A stretch of 64,000 bases of DNA. Origin: an uncultured Aquimarina sp. (GTDB lineage Bacteria > Bacteroidota > Bacteroidia > Flavobacteriales > Flavobacteriaceae). The stretch lies in NCBI GenBank assembly GCA_947498705.1, contig CANMLW010000003.1:1-64000 (forward strand), given 5' to 3'. Positions 1 to 8,111 of the stretch are shown here, piece by piece (within the stretch, counting starts at the first letter, position 1; each line of letters opens with the position of its first letter). The position numbers were made by a program, and so were the translations under genes. A model generated the notes under the pieces. It ran no database searches and was not told where the DNA came from. It worked only from the letters and a program-made list of their open reading frames with translations.

Positions 1-856
1 GCAGTTGTTTTTTTCGTTTTAATGACCTTATAAATGGAGTGAATTTTATTTCTCCTCTAAAAATTGTTTCAGACCCGGCCTTTTCTTCAGACCAATTAGT
101 GATTTTAGATATTCTTTTAGCTAATGAATCACTCATACATGCTCTAATGAAGAACCGATTAACTTTTGTAGAGATAAAATCAATTACATTAACTTGATAA
201 GAAGCTGCGTCAGCTCTAAATGTATCAATCTGTATTCCTTGACTTTCGAGTTCATTAAACATTCTTGTTAGTGTTTCAAACTGTAGGTCTTTGGCTGCAC
301 TATTACCATTCCGATTTTCAATATAAACAATATTATTTTCAATTATTCCCACTCCTGGACAATATCCAGAGGCTTTTTTGTAAGTTCTTATGCTGTCTTT
401 TTTATCGGTGTATAGAATTGTATTGTCATAATCTAAAACATGATTATTCCTGGTCATTAAGTTTAGATTTCTCAACAGTTTTAAATTCAACTCGTTTAAA
501 GATAAATTCAATCCGAATTGATGTAAGCTAGTGCCTCGTGGTAGTGTAAAAAGGTCTTTTGTATGTGATAATTCTTTGAATCTATCCAGAATTCTATCAG
601 GGCTTGGTACTTTAAAAAAAGGATTATCCCTTAGATGCCCTTTTAAGTTCAATGAGACATCTTCAATACAATCACCACCACAAAAATAGATAGACCAAAA
701 AGAGTACAATAAATCTTTCCATGAATATTTACATTGAGCAGATAATTTGGGTAAGTGTGCCTGCAATAGCTGTCCTATTTGTTTGTTTTCAAACTCCTGT
801 AAAACAAAATTTAAGCCACCAAATGGACTTATGTGTGAAGATTTAAGTATTTTCAT
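1..856 (-). CDS. IS1380-family transposase, partial (C-terminus beyond window)
   Basis: A leftward reading frame stays open from an ATG at 856 to the window edge, so the 3' end is missing. The translation begins MKILKSSHISPFGGLNFVL and carries family signatures: YSWKDLLYSFWSIYFCGG near residue 45, VLDYDNTILYTDKKDS near residue 145 (the first catalytic Asp of the DDE set), GYCPGVGIIENNIVYIENR near residue 170, and FRADAASY near residue 215. These match IS1380-type DDE transposases common in Bacteroidetes. About 285 residues are present, where such proteins usually have about 430. The gene lies at the left end of an accessory region with other mobile sequences. No terminal repeat could be assigned because the other IS end is outside the window. 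Confidence 0.9.
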   Translation of the reverse strand, partial: MKILKSSHISPFGGLNFVLQEFENKQIGQLLQAHLPKLSAQCKYSWKDLLYSFWSIYFCGGDCIEDVSLNLKGHLRDNPFFKVPSPDRILDRFKELSHTKDLFTLPRGTSLHQFGLNLSLNELNLKLLRNLNLMTRNNHVLDYDNTILYTDKKDSIRTYKKASGYCPGVGIIENNIVYIENRNGNSAAKDLQFETLTRMFNELESQGIQIDTFRADAASYQVNVIDFISTKVNRFFIRACMSDSLAKRISKITNWSEEKAGSETIFRGEIKFTPFIRSLKRKKQL

Positions 857-897
857 ATCAGTGTTTTGTCGCAACACCAATTTAGGTGAAAACACAC

Positions 898-941
898 AAA
901 ACCGCAAACCTTTGTAAACAAATAGTTTGCGGTTGTTTTTT
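898..941. terminator. 10-bp hairpin upstream of the transposase, terminator-like
   Basis: The arms AACCGCAAAC and GTTTGCGGTT flank a 15-17 nt loop and are followed on the plus strand by GTTTTTTATA. It sits between the transposase start (856) and the end of the neighbouring leftward lipoprotein gene (1025). It may block read-through into the insertion sequence, or be a structured IS end. The stem is clear; the role is inferred. Confidence 0.5.
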
Positions 942-1024
942 ATAACAGACCTACGGATTTAAGGTACAAATCCGCGCTATCTGGGTTTATCATTGAAATC
1001 GGAGGTAATAAGGTGCCGTAAAAC

Positions 1025-1771
1025 TCATTCTGTAATTACTTCTATTCCTGTAAAATAAAGTTTTCTGCTCTTATCTTTAACTTGATACATTTGGGCAATT
1101 TTTATTCCATTAAAATCTTTATAATCCTCTCTAGAAGTAATCATAGAAGGTGCTTTTTGATTACCTCCTCTAAACACCCATTCTCGAATGACAAAATCTC
1201 CTTTAAAATAAAAATCATAGGCATCTCCTGGGGTATACCCTCCTTCTTTTTTGTACGTAATTGTCAACTTTTGCATTTCGGTATTACTTATAGGGGCGAT
1301 GGCTTTGATCTCATGTTGATAGGTAAAGTTTGCTGCATCCCAAACCAGGTTAAAAGGTGTAAGTAACCAATATTTATCGTTTATAAATCTTTGGTCGGCC
1401 TTAAGAGAAGTACTATCAATTTGATTTCGGTTATAAGTAATCGTATCCTGGACAGAGATTAATGTTACGATATTACTTTTGGGTTTCCAGATCCAGGAGC
1501 GCTCATAATGTATTGTATCCCGATCTATGTTGAAGGTATATTTTATCTCCTTTACGGCATTCCAATTATCAAATCCATTGGCTCTGGCTATCGCCTGGGT
1601 AGTTGTACTTAATTTTACATTTGCAGTATCTTTCACATACTTAGGATCCCGCATTTCTACCGCTTCATTCTCATCATATTGGTTTTCTTTTTGGGTTTTA
1701 GTTTTACATGCCACACAAAAGAAAACACAAACAACGAATAACTTACTTGTTTTTGGCAAACCAACTTTCAT
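1025..1771 (-). CDS. conserved Bacteroidetes lipoprotein (possibly DUF6503)
   Basis: A 248-residue protein with a lipoprotein signal (hydrophobic stretch about residues 10-21, lipobox ending in VAC at about residue 22), so it should be anchored in the envelope. The mature part begins with a Lys/Glu-rich linker, followed by ARANGFDNWNAVKEIKYTF and WIWKPKSNIV. This pattern resembles a family of uncharacterised Bacteroidetes lipoproteins, DUF6503 as I remember it. The fold is probably beta-rich and LolA/LppX-like, but that is a guess. It stands alone between the IS end and the RAYT remnant, and no function can be assigned. Confidence 0.75.
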   Translation of the reverse strand: MKVGLPKTSKLFVVCVFFCVACKTKTQKENQYDENEAVEMRDPKYVKDTANVKLSTTTQAIARANGFDNWNAVKEIKYTFNIDRDTIHYERSWIWKPKSNIVTLISVQDTITYNRNQIDSTSLKADQRFINDKYWLLTPFNLVWDAANFTYQHEIKAIAPISNTEMQKLTITYKKEGGYTPGDAYDFYFKGDFVIREWVFRGGNQKAPSMITSREDYKDFNGIKIAQMYQVKDKSRKLYFTGIEVITE

Positions 1772-1912
1772 ATTTATTATTTGTGGCTAAAATATAAAAA
1801 GTTAAATCTTGAAAAATTAGATTAACAAGGTTTTAAGTAATTGTATCCTCATCAGTTTTAACATCATCTATTCTTTATAAGTAAAGTGAAACAACTAAAA
1901 GAATCCTACGTT

Positions 1913-1936
1913 GGCGCCCAAATCCTTTCGGGTGCC
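1913..1936 (-). repeat. REP-like hairpin, inverted copy flanking the RAYT gene
   Basis: The 24-nt sequence starting GGCGCCCAAATCC and ending TTTCGGGTGCC is an imperfect palindrome. Its reverse complement matches the REP-like units on the other side of the RAYT gene at 2594, 2731, 2851 and 2971. The stem differs by compensating changes (CCC/GGG here, CTCGAA/TTCGAG there). It lies 7 nt beyond the RAYT stop codon. Confidence 0.65.
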
Positions 1937-1943
1937 TTCTAAT

Positions 1944-2505
1944 TTAATCTAGTTCTAAGAATCCTGTTTTATCAATTTCAAGAACCGTTACATCATCTTG
2001 ATAGTTTCTCGCACTACTATATTTCCAATCAATAGCATTCACAACAAAACCACTTACTACCGGATTATTATGAATATAATTAATTTTTTGTTGAATCACA
2101 TTAGCTGACCATAATTCTATGGGCTTGTTGTGATGTTGCCAAAACTGATGAGGATACATTTCCTTTTTCTTTTCCTGCTTTTTCAAACATCCATAATAAC
2201 CATTTTTGTCTACTCTCTTGTGGGTAGCTTTGAATGGCTTCTATCATCTTATTAGAAGTGTATCGCTTAAAATCTCTTAGTAACTCCATAGGTTGATTAT
2301 GTGAAGAGCGAAAAATAAAATGAACATGATTGGGCATAAAACAGTAACCATATAATTCTAAACCCTTTTCCTTTCTGCAATACTTTACACTATCTGCTAA
2401 TACATCAAAATATTTCTGACGTGTAAAAACATCGATCCAGTAAACGGTTGCAAAGCTTACAAAATACAGCCCGGATTTATTATGAAATTTATACTTTCTA
2501 CTCAT
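1944..2505 (-). pseudogene. REP-associated tyrosine transposase (RAYT, Y1_Tnp/IS200-like), frameshifted
   Basis: Two overlapping leftward frames together make one RAYT protein. The first (ATG at 2505, MSRKYKFHNKSGLYFVSFA) contains the HUH motif in GYCFMPNHVHFIF and continues to WLLWMFEKAGK. The second, one base out of frame, resumes with YPHQFWQHHNKPIELWS and YIHNNPVVSGFV. The switch falls in an A-rich stretch around 2165-2185, so a single indel in a homopolymer (mutation or sequencing error) explains it. Intact RAYTs are single-stranded-DNA transposases that act on REP palindromes, and this gene is bracketed by REP-like hairpins (1913-1936 and 2587-3000). The frame extends upstream to 2550, but the conserved start is 2505. 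Confidence 0.85.
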
Positions 2506-2550
2506 ACTACGAAAGTAAAGATTACCAGTTTCAAAAAGTGAAACTGGCAA

Positions 2551-3076
2551 TCTTTACTTCTATAACCTATCTTTGAAACTGCTAAACTTTGACGGCACTC
2601 GAAAGGATTCGAACGCTAGCGGATGCTAAACTTAAAACTTTATAAAAAAACAGTCACAACATATTATCCTGACTGTCTTTTCTATATTTTATTACTCTTA
2701 CCGCTTACTCATACGCTACCAGTCTTTGACGGCACTCGAAAGGATTCGAGCGCTAGCTAAACTTAAAACTTTATAAAAAAATATACTATCGTGACTGTAT
2801 TTTCTATATTTATTACTCTTACCGCTTACTCATACACTACCAATCTTTGACGACCCCGAAAGGATTCGAGCGCTAGCTAAACTTAAAACTTTATAAAAAA
2901 ATATACTATCGTGACTGTATTTTCTATATTTATTACTCTTACCGCTTACTCATACACTACCAATCTTTGACGGCACTCGAAAGGATTCGAGCGCTAGCAG
3001 GGGGATTCGAGCGCTAACTGTCACTTTTTATTTTTTTCTCGGGCGCCAGCTGGGGGCTCCTAATCCTGTATAGGTA
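2551..3076. repeat. array of REP-like hairpins in tandem about 120-bp units
   Basis: This gene-free stretch contains four copies of a unit that starts CTTTGACGGCACTCGAAAG, at 2587, 2724, 2845 and 2965 (spacings 137, 121 and 120). Each carries a hairpin with arms CTCGAA and TTCGAG around AGGA, followed by GCGCTAGC. The middle copies are almost identical over 120 bp, including the A/T-rich linker. The third copy has lost one arm (CGACCCCGAA). A truncated fifth hairpin arm is at about 3004-3015. The array lies beside the RAYT gene and directly downstream of the locus A immunity gene. Confidence 0.85.
2958..3061. repeat. downstream boundary repeat of toxin locus A
   Basis: The last REP unit plus its continuation, ACTTTTTATTTTTTTCTCGG then GCGCCAGCTGGGGGC, recurs in similar form at 19281-19362. 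It ends 15 nt beyond the stop codon of the small lipoprotein gene. In both toxin loci this sequence immediately follows the presumed immunity gene, so it marks the 3' edge of the variable toxin/immunity cassette. Confidence 0.65.
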
Positions 3077-3592
3077 TTAACGACTCCTAAAATAATACCA
3101 ATTATTCTTAATTTTAACATAGTTACTTAACCTTTTATTTTTGAAATATTTAATGCTATCGTTTATTCTTACCAAGTTAAAATCTTCATAATTATTTATG
3201 TTGATTTTTACATTAAAATCTTTATCTACGTTTAAATAACTTACATCAATACTATCAAATTTTCTAACAACTTTATTTTCATAAATGTTTGGAGTTTCGC
3301 CAATAAAATATTTTTCAGGATAATATTTGAGGTTTTTATTAGAATCCAAAACAAAAGTTTTATAAAATAATTCTTTATTAATACTATCAAATTTTCTTAA
3401 CGAAATCAACTTTTGATTATCCCTATTTCCTCTAAGTTTTAATTCTGTTAAACTAAAAAAAGAGAAATCATGGTTCTCATATTTAGAAATAAACTCGTTT
3501 TCAAAAGTATAATCTTTTACTCTACAGGACATAAACATTATTAGTGATATTAAAAGAGACGTTGTAAAAAATTTATTTAGGTGTTTTTTCAT
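3077..3592 (-). CDS. small lipoprotein, candidate immunity protein for RHS-A
   Basis: 171 residues. A hydrophobic N-terminus ending in FMSC (Cys at about 23) marks it as a lipoprotein. The mature part is rich in Lys, Asn and Asp and is not recognised. Its ATG lies inside the last codons of the RHS-A gene (20-nt overlap in another frame), so the two are translated together. A small gene overlapping the end of a polymorphic RHS toxin is usually the cognate immunity gene, and lipid anchoring suggests protection in the periplasm or at the outer membrane. This role is inferred from position only. The protein is not similar by eye to the equivalent lipoprotein in locus B, as expected if each matches a different toxin tip. 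Confidence 0.75.
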   Translation of the reverse strand: MKKHLNKFFTTSLLISLIMFMSCRVKDYTFENEFISKYENHDFSFFSLTELKLRGNRDNQKLISLRKFDSINKELFYKTFVLDSNKNLKYYPEKYFIGETPNIYENKVVRKFDSIDVSYLNVDKDFNVKININNYEDFNLVRINDSIKYFKNKRLSNYVKIKNNWYYFRSR

Positions 3593-6500
3593 ATATTTTG
3601 TGTAAACCGTTAACTAATGTATAATAAGACCCTACAAAAATTGCAAATTGGTCATCAAAAGAATCTAATTGAGGTTCATAACCATTTTTGGAGTTTTCAA
3701 ATAGGTCTAAACTGTTTAAGTGTGCTCCGATTTGAGTAACGCCCGGAGGTATCCATAATGACGCAGATGCACTTCCAATCAAGAAATTACCAAAATTACT
3801 ATCATCTAAACCTATCTGTCCACCTCCTGCTATAAGAGGTTTATCAAGAATAAATAGTGATGTCGATACATCATTAAATATCGATGCAATTCCCGTACCA
3901 GTAGAGTTGTTAGCAAAATCTAACGATTGAAAACCAACTCCATTCTGCAGAAAAAAATCTATTGGGTTTTCTTGAGCTTCTTTTCCATATATGCCGGCTC
4001 TTTTTAATAATTCCCTTACCTGTTCCGAAGACACAAATTGTATTTTATCAATAACACCATCCTCAATCTGTTTTAAATGATCGCCATTATTGCCATCACC
4101 TAATTCAAATGTTTTCCAACCATCGCCATCAGCATATTGAGTTCTTGTTCCAAATATCAAATTATGAAAAAAATTATCATTAAAATATTGAATATTACCT
4201 TCAGAATCTCTAATTATATTTCCATTAGAATCAAACCTTATATCTTTCCCTCCATCCGGATCTATATTGGTAATAGGGTTATTCCCCATTCCAAGATATG
4301 GAGAATTGTATTGCTTATATGGATCTGTAGTCAACCATCGCCCAATCCTCGCATCCCACAATCTCAACTCAAACGCTTCCTTCCCGGTTTCAGGATCTTT
4401 TTCTTGTCCTTGATAGGCATATCTATAATCTCCTACCTGGTTACGCCCTGGCATTGGCATTCCAAAAGGATAATAATCGGTAGCACTGGTCATTGCCATA
4501 GCCTGCCCTTGTGCATTTCTACCTACTACCGCTCGTACATTACCTAAATGATCGGTGAGTTGGTATAAATGGCTACCGTCTGATTTTCTAACGCCTAATC
4601 TACTTGCTCCATAAATCGTATTTTCTATCACCTGCTCATCGCGATAAATCGCCATGGCGGTTCCTGCAGCATCACGTACATAATGCTCGGTATAGTTTAA
4701 GTTTCCGTTGCCTGGGGTATAGGCTTCTTTACGAACTCTATGCCCTTTGTCATTGTAAAAGAACTTGACCAGTGGCTGGCTCCCTTTTTGTATCTCGGTC
4801 ACTAAGCCACTCGCATTGTAAATATAGCTAATATTATCTTCATTATTCTCTACCAATTGGCCTATTTTATTGTACTCATAATTATTGCCATTTTGGTCTC
4901 CTATATCGTCTGCTCCATCTACATCACCTGTTGCATCATCTACCCGTAATAATTGGTTAGGTTTACCCGCTTTATAGGTATAGGACAATTGATCCATCAC
5001 ATTACTACCGGCATTTTCGGTTTGCTTATTACGATTAAGTGTTTGGATATTACCATTAGCATCATAAGTAATATCATAGACATTGTAATCTCCATCGGTA
5101 GCCACTCTTTTCCCGTTTTCGATACCTGCTCTAAAAGTAGTATTACCCGTGGCTTTCATTCTAAAACCAGGTTGTAGGTTAATTCGTTGTTTTGCCTTTG
5201 GGTTTTGGGTAGTGGTAACAGGAGCATTAAAAATACGATCCATAGGTACGTTACTATCTTCTGGTAGGATCTCCTGATTAAAACTTGCTCCACGTAGCCA
5301 GTTGTTTTTGTTATAAGCATACGAATATTTATCCTGATTGCTTCGACCTTCTGTGCTCCACACAATAGATTTGATATTACCGTTATATTGGTCGATACCA
5401 TCTGTAGAGGTAGAGATTTCTGGCAGCCCAACTCTAGCGTAATCATCTTTATGATAGTTAATGGTCATCCCAAAAAGATCGTTATTGTCTTTATCGAGAT
5501 TGGTGCCCTTTAGATTAGGGTGATTAATCCCTTTTAAAGCCCCTTGCAAGTTATAGACATAGTCTATGCCTTGTAAAAAGTTCCCTGATCTATCTTTTCC
5601 AAGGTTAATCCTTTTTATTTCACCTGTTTCGTAATATTCATAATTAGCATGCTCTGTCGCAAGTGCTGTTACATCTCCTTCTAAAGGAACTCCTCGAGTA
5701 TATACTTTTACTAACTTATAACTTACCGGATCATAATAATACAAATGAATAAATTCTTCTGTTGTATGCCCTTTTTGATACTGTACCTCTGCTACCTGAC
5801 TGGTCACAGGATCGTAGACATAATCAATGGTTTTTAATTCATTAAGCCCCTTAATCTGTTGCACAACCCACTGTACTCGACCGTAGATATCATAACTATA
5901 CCAGGTGGTGGTATTTTCGTTTATTGTTTTTACCACGTTGCCTGCTACAAAAGATTGTGTGGTATAATTTGATTTTCTGGTATCGGTATCAAAAGCAATA
6001 GCAAGCCCTATATTGTCATTAAGATCGTATACTGTTTGATGAACCTCTTTACGGTTTTCTATCGGCAATAGTTCGTTTTGATCATCTCCTATATTCTTTA
6101 TCGCGCTTTTAAACGGATTTGTACCATCTACTGTATATGCGGTAAGATATGTCAAGGTTTTATCCTGATACACGCCACTTTCTATAGGTCTGCCTTCCTG
6201 GTCATAATTGGTATAAGAAAATTCTTTGTTTTCCCATTGTTTGCTATTGGTAGAAAAACGTATTTGCCCATCTTCGCGATATAAAAACCACGCTTGTCCT
6301 TCATCAGTACTTGTGGTGGTTTCAAGCTGCCCTAAGGAGTTATAATCAAATGTACTGGCCAATTTATTGTTATTTGTATCTGACAGAGGTTGCTTAGACG
6401 TTAACAAACGACCCGATTTATCATAGTAATTAAGGCTATAATCATAATAGTTTTCTGGATAGGTAACTTGGGTTTGATTAGGTATAAACCGATCCATATC

Positions 6501-8090
6501 TTTAACCGATATACGATAAAAACCATTAGATAAATCAGCAAAATTGGTAGTTATCTTTTGCTCGCTAATTAAATTATACAAATCATAAGATGCGGCCCCT
6601 ACTCCTGAATGTCCTACAACAGAAATTCCCTTACGCCCTACCGGAATATGGATATCTACAAATCCCTGGTCTCCTATCAATACAGAAGATTCTCGATGAT
6701 TTACAATATTATATTCTTCGTTGCCACTACGAGCTACCGCCAGCGTATTGCCATCGGTATCGGTAAACACTACACTTTCTACCCCATGTACATCTCGGCT
6801 AACGGTTTTGATAATTTTATAGCGATTTCCATCATACTTGGCTTCACCAAAAGCATGTGCATGGGTTAATTCTTGTCCGGCAGGCATCGAAAACGTATAC
6901 CCATTTTTCCATTCTCCATTCATGGTATTACCGCCAATGGTTTTTCTAATCGCACCGGGGTTTAAATCGCTATAGATAGTTCGTGAATAAGGTCTACTCG
7001 TTATATCCTGATAAGGTTCATCGGTATTATTTGTACTATAATACCAGCCTAAGCTATTTAACTGTCTACCAACAGTAGTAGGGCTTTCTGGATTGTTCTC
7101 GAAATCTGCCTGTGTGAAGGAATTTCCATCATTTTTCTTTATAAAATCTTTTTTATACAAAAAATCGGTTGGAATCTCATTATTGGTAGGAGCACCTAAT
7201 GTCTGTAACGCAGGTCTCCCCTGATTATCATACATCGTTTGTGAAGCCCAGGTTTTACCTGTTTTAAAATCTTTATTTTGGGTTTGAATTAACTTCCCAA
7301 AATCATCGTAATACGTCTTGTTTTGACTAACTCTTTTGCCTTTAACATTGAACCCGATAACTTTTACTGTATTATAAGCTTCTGTTACATAAGCTCCTTC
7401 TGGAGGGCATCCATTATCAGTTCCAAAAACTCCTGGGCAACGATCTAAATTCCCTTTATAATAATCTCCTAATGGTTTTTCACAAGACGAAGGATTGAAT
7501 GATGTTAATTCTCCAAAGCCATCTCCATCTGTATCCTTATACCAAAAAATTTGCTGTACATTTTCATCAGTATCATCGCAATCTGTTCTTAAATGAGCAC
7601 CCTTTACATATTTTACCATGGCTGTAGAAGGGTCATAACACTCATATCTAACTACGGCGTCTATTGCGGCCTGCCCATCTTTATCGTTATCCAGGTAATA
7701 GGCTTTCTTGTTGGTAACCTGAGGGTTATCGATATCATCACAATCCTCATTATTATCCACATAATTTATTGGTTGAAAACAATCAACAATTGTTGGTCCT
7801 GTTGCAGAACCAAAGCCATCACTATCACTATCGTAATACCAGGTGATACGTCCTTTGATATTAGGATCGTTATCATTACAATCCCCACTAATATCGGTAT
7901 ATCCTGTTGGTGGATTGGTAAAACAATTTCCCGTTCTACCACCCAAACCATCACCATCATTATCAAACCAGTACCAGCTTTCGGCTCCCCCTCCATCATC
8001 GGGAAGACATGCTCTTTGTGCATTACTTAGTTGTGTACCTACCAGTATCGCAAAAATCAAATAATATATATGTTTTATACTTCTTTTCAT
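3573..8090 (-). CDS. RHS-repeat toxin protein A: MopE repeats, DUF6443, RHS core, unknown C-terminal tip
   Basis: 1505 residues with a Sec signal peptide (about 1-24, ending SNAQ). Residues about 30-230 hold repeated metal-binding MopE/TSP3-like units (WYWFDNDGDGLGG, DSDSDGFGS, DTDGDGFGE), likely Ca2+ sites. A DUF6443-type segment follows (KTYYDDFGKLIQTQNKDF), then many RHS/YD repeats (YDIYGRVQW, YDANGNIQT). The RHS-associated core is YYPFGMPMPGRN to LWDARIGRWLTTDP, ending NPITNIDPDGG at about residue 1281. The remaining 224 residues form the variable tip, which I do not recognise; they include a stretch LWIPPGVTQIGAHLNSL. By family knowledge the RHS shell encloses and cleaves off such tips as toxins. 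It starts 21 nt after the upstream giant gene and overlaps the downstream lipoprotein. No type IX sorting domain is present, so the export route is unknown. Confidence 0.88.
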   Translation of the reverse strand: MKRSIKHIYYLIFAILVGTQLSNAQRACLPDDGGGAESWYWFDNDGDGLGGRTGNCFTNPPTGYTDISGDCNDNDPNIKGRITWYYDSDSDGFGSATGPTIVDCFQPINYVDNNEDCDDIDNPQVTNKKAYYLDNDKDGQAAIDAVVRYECYDPSTAMVKYVKGAHLRTDCDDTDENVQQIFWYKDTDGDGFGELTSFNPSSCEKPLGDYYKGNLDRCPGVFGTDNGCPPEGAYVTEAYNTVKVIGFNVKGKRVSQNKTYYDDFGKLIQTQNKDFKTGKTWASQTMYDNQGRPALQTLGAPTNNEIPTDFLYKKDFIKKNDGNSFTQADFENNPESPTTVGRQLNSLGWYYSTNNTDEPYQDITSRPYSRTIYSDLNPGAIRKTIGGNTMNGEWKNGYTFSMPAGQELTHAHAFGEAKYDGNRYKIIKTVSRDVHGVESVVFTDTDGNTLAVARSGNEEYNIVNHRESSVLIGDQGFVDIHIPVGRKGISVVGHSGVGAASYDLYNLISEQKITTNFADLSNGFYRISVKDMDRFIPNQTQVTYPENYYDYSLNYYDKSGRLLTSKQPLSDTNNNKLASTFDYNSLGQLETTTSTDEGQAWFLYREDGQIRFSTNSKQWENKEFSYTNYDQEGRPIESGVYQDKTLTYLTAYTVDGTNPFKSAIKNIGDDQNELLPIENRKEVHQTVYDLNDNIGLAIAFDTDTRKSNYTTQSFVAGNVVKTINENTTTWYSYDIYGRVQWVVQQIKGLNELKTIDYVYDPVTSQVAEVQYQKGHTTEEFIHLYYYDPVSYKLVKVYTRGVPLEGDVTALATEHANYEYYETGEIKRINLGKDRSGNFLQGIDYVYNLQGALKGINHPNLKGTNLDKDNNDLFGMTINYHKDDYARVGLPEISTSTDGIDQYNGNIKSIVWSTEGRSNQDKYSYAYNKNNWLRGASFNQEILPEDSNVPMDRIFNAPVTTTQNPKAKQRINLQPGFRMKATGNTTFRAGIENGKRVATDGDYNVYDITYDANGNIQTLNRNKQTENAGSNVMDQLSYTYKAGKPNQLLRVDDATGDVDGADDIGDQNGNNYEYNKIGQLVENNEDNISYIYNASGLVTEIQKGSQPLVKFFYNDKGHRVRKEAYTPGNGNLNYTEHYVRDAAGTAMAIYRDEQVIENTIYGASRLGVRKSDGSHLYQLTDHLGNVRAVVGRNAQGQAMAMTSATDYYPFGMPMPGRNQVGDYRYAYQGQEKDPETGKEAFELRLWDARIGRWLTTDPYKQYNSPYLGMGNNPITNIDPDGGKDIRFDSNGNIIRDSEGNIQYFNDNFFHNLIFGTRTQYADGDGWKTFELGDGNNGDHLKQIEDGVIDKIQFVSSEQVRELLKRAGIYGKEAQENPIDFFLQNGVGFQSLDFANNSTGTGIASIFNDVSTSLFILDKPLIAGGGQIGLDDSNFGNFLIGSASASLWIPPGVTQIGAHLNSLDLFENSKNGYEPQLDSFDDQFAIFVGSYYTLVNGLHKIYEKTPK

Positions 8091-8111
8091 TGTTATGTTT
8101 TTTGATTGGAG

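Noticed and set aside
265-531. 88-aa rightward frame at the window start
   Set aside because: Lies antisense to the clear IS1380 transposase frame and has no coding features.
898-1000. Exact right terminal repeat of the IS1380 element
   Set aside because: The matching left end is outside the window, so no repeat pair can be compared.
2587-3000. Regular about 120-bp repeats that might be a CRISPR array
   Set aside because: The repeat covers nearly the whole unit, including the linker, and there are no unique spacers and no cas genes. A tandem REP-type array fits better.
5156-5446. 96-aa leftward frame within the RHS-A gene
   Set aside because: Alternative frame within a continuous, well-conserved RHS coding region; no start signal and no recognisable motif.
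4137-8064. Several open plus-strand frames opposite the RHS-A gene (and likewise opposite RHS-B and the giant genes)
   Set aside because: They mirror the strong coding frame on the minus strand, lack family motifs or signals, and have no promoters; treated as shadows.
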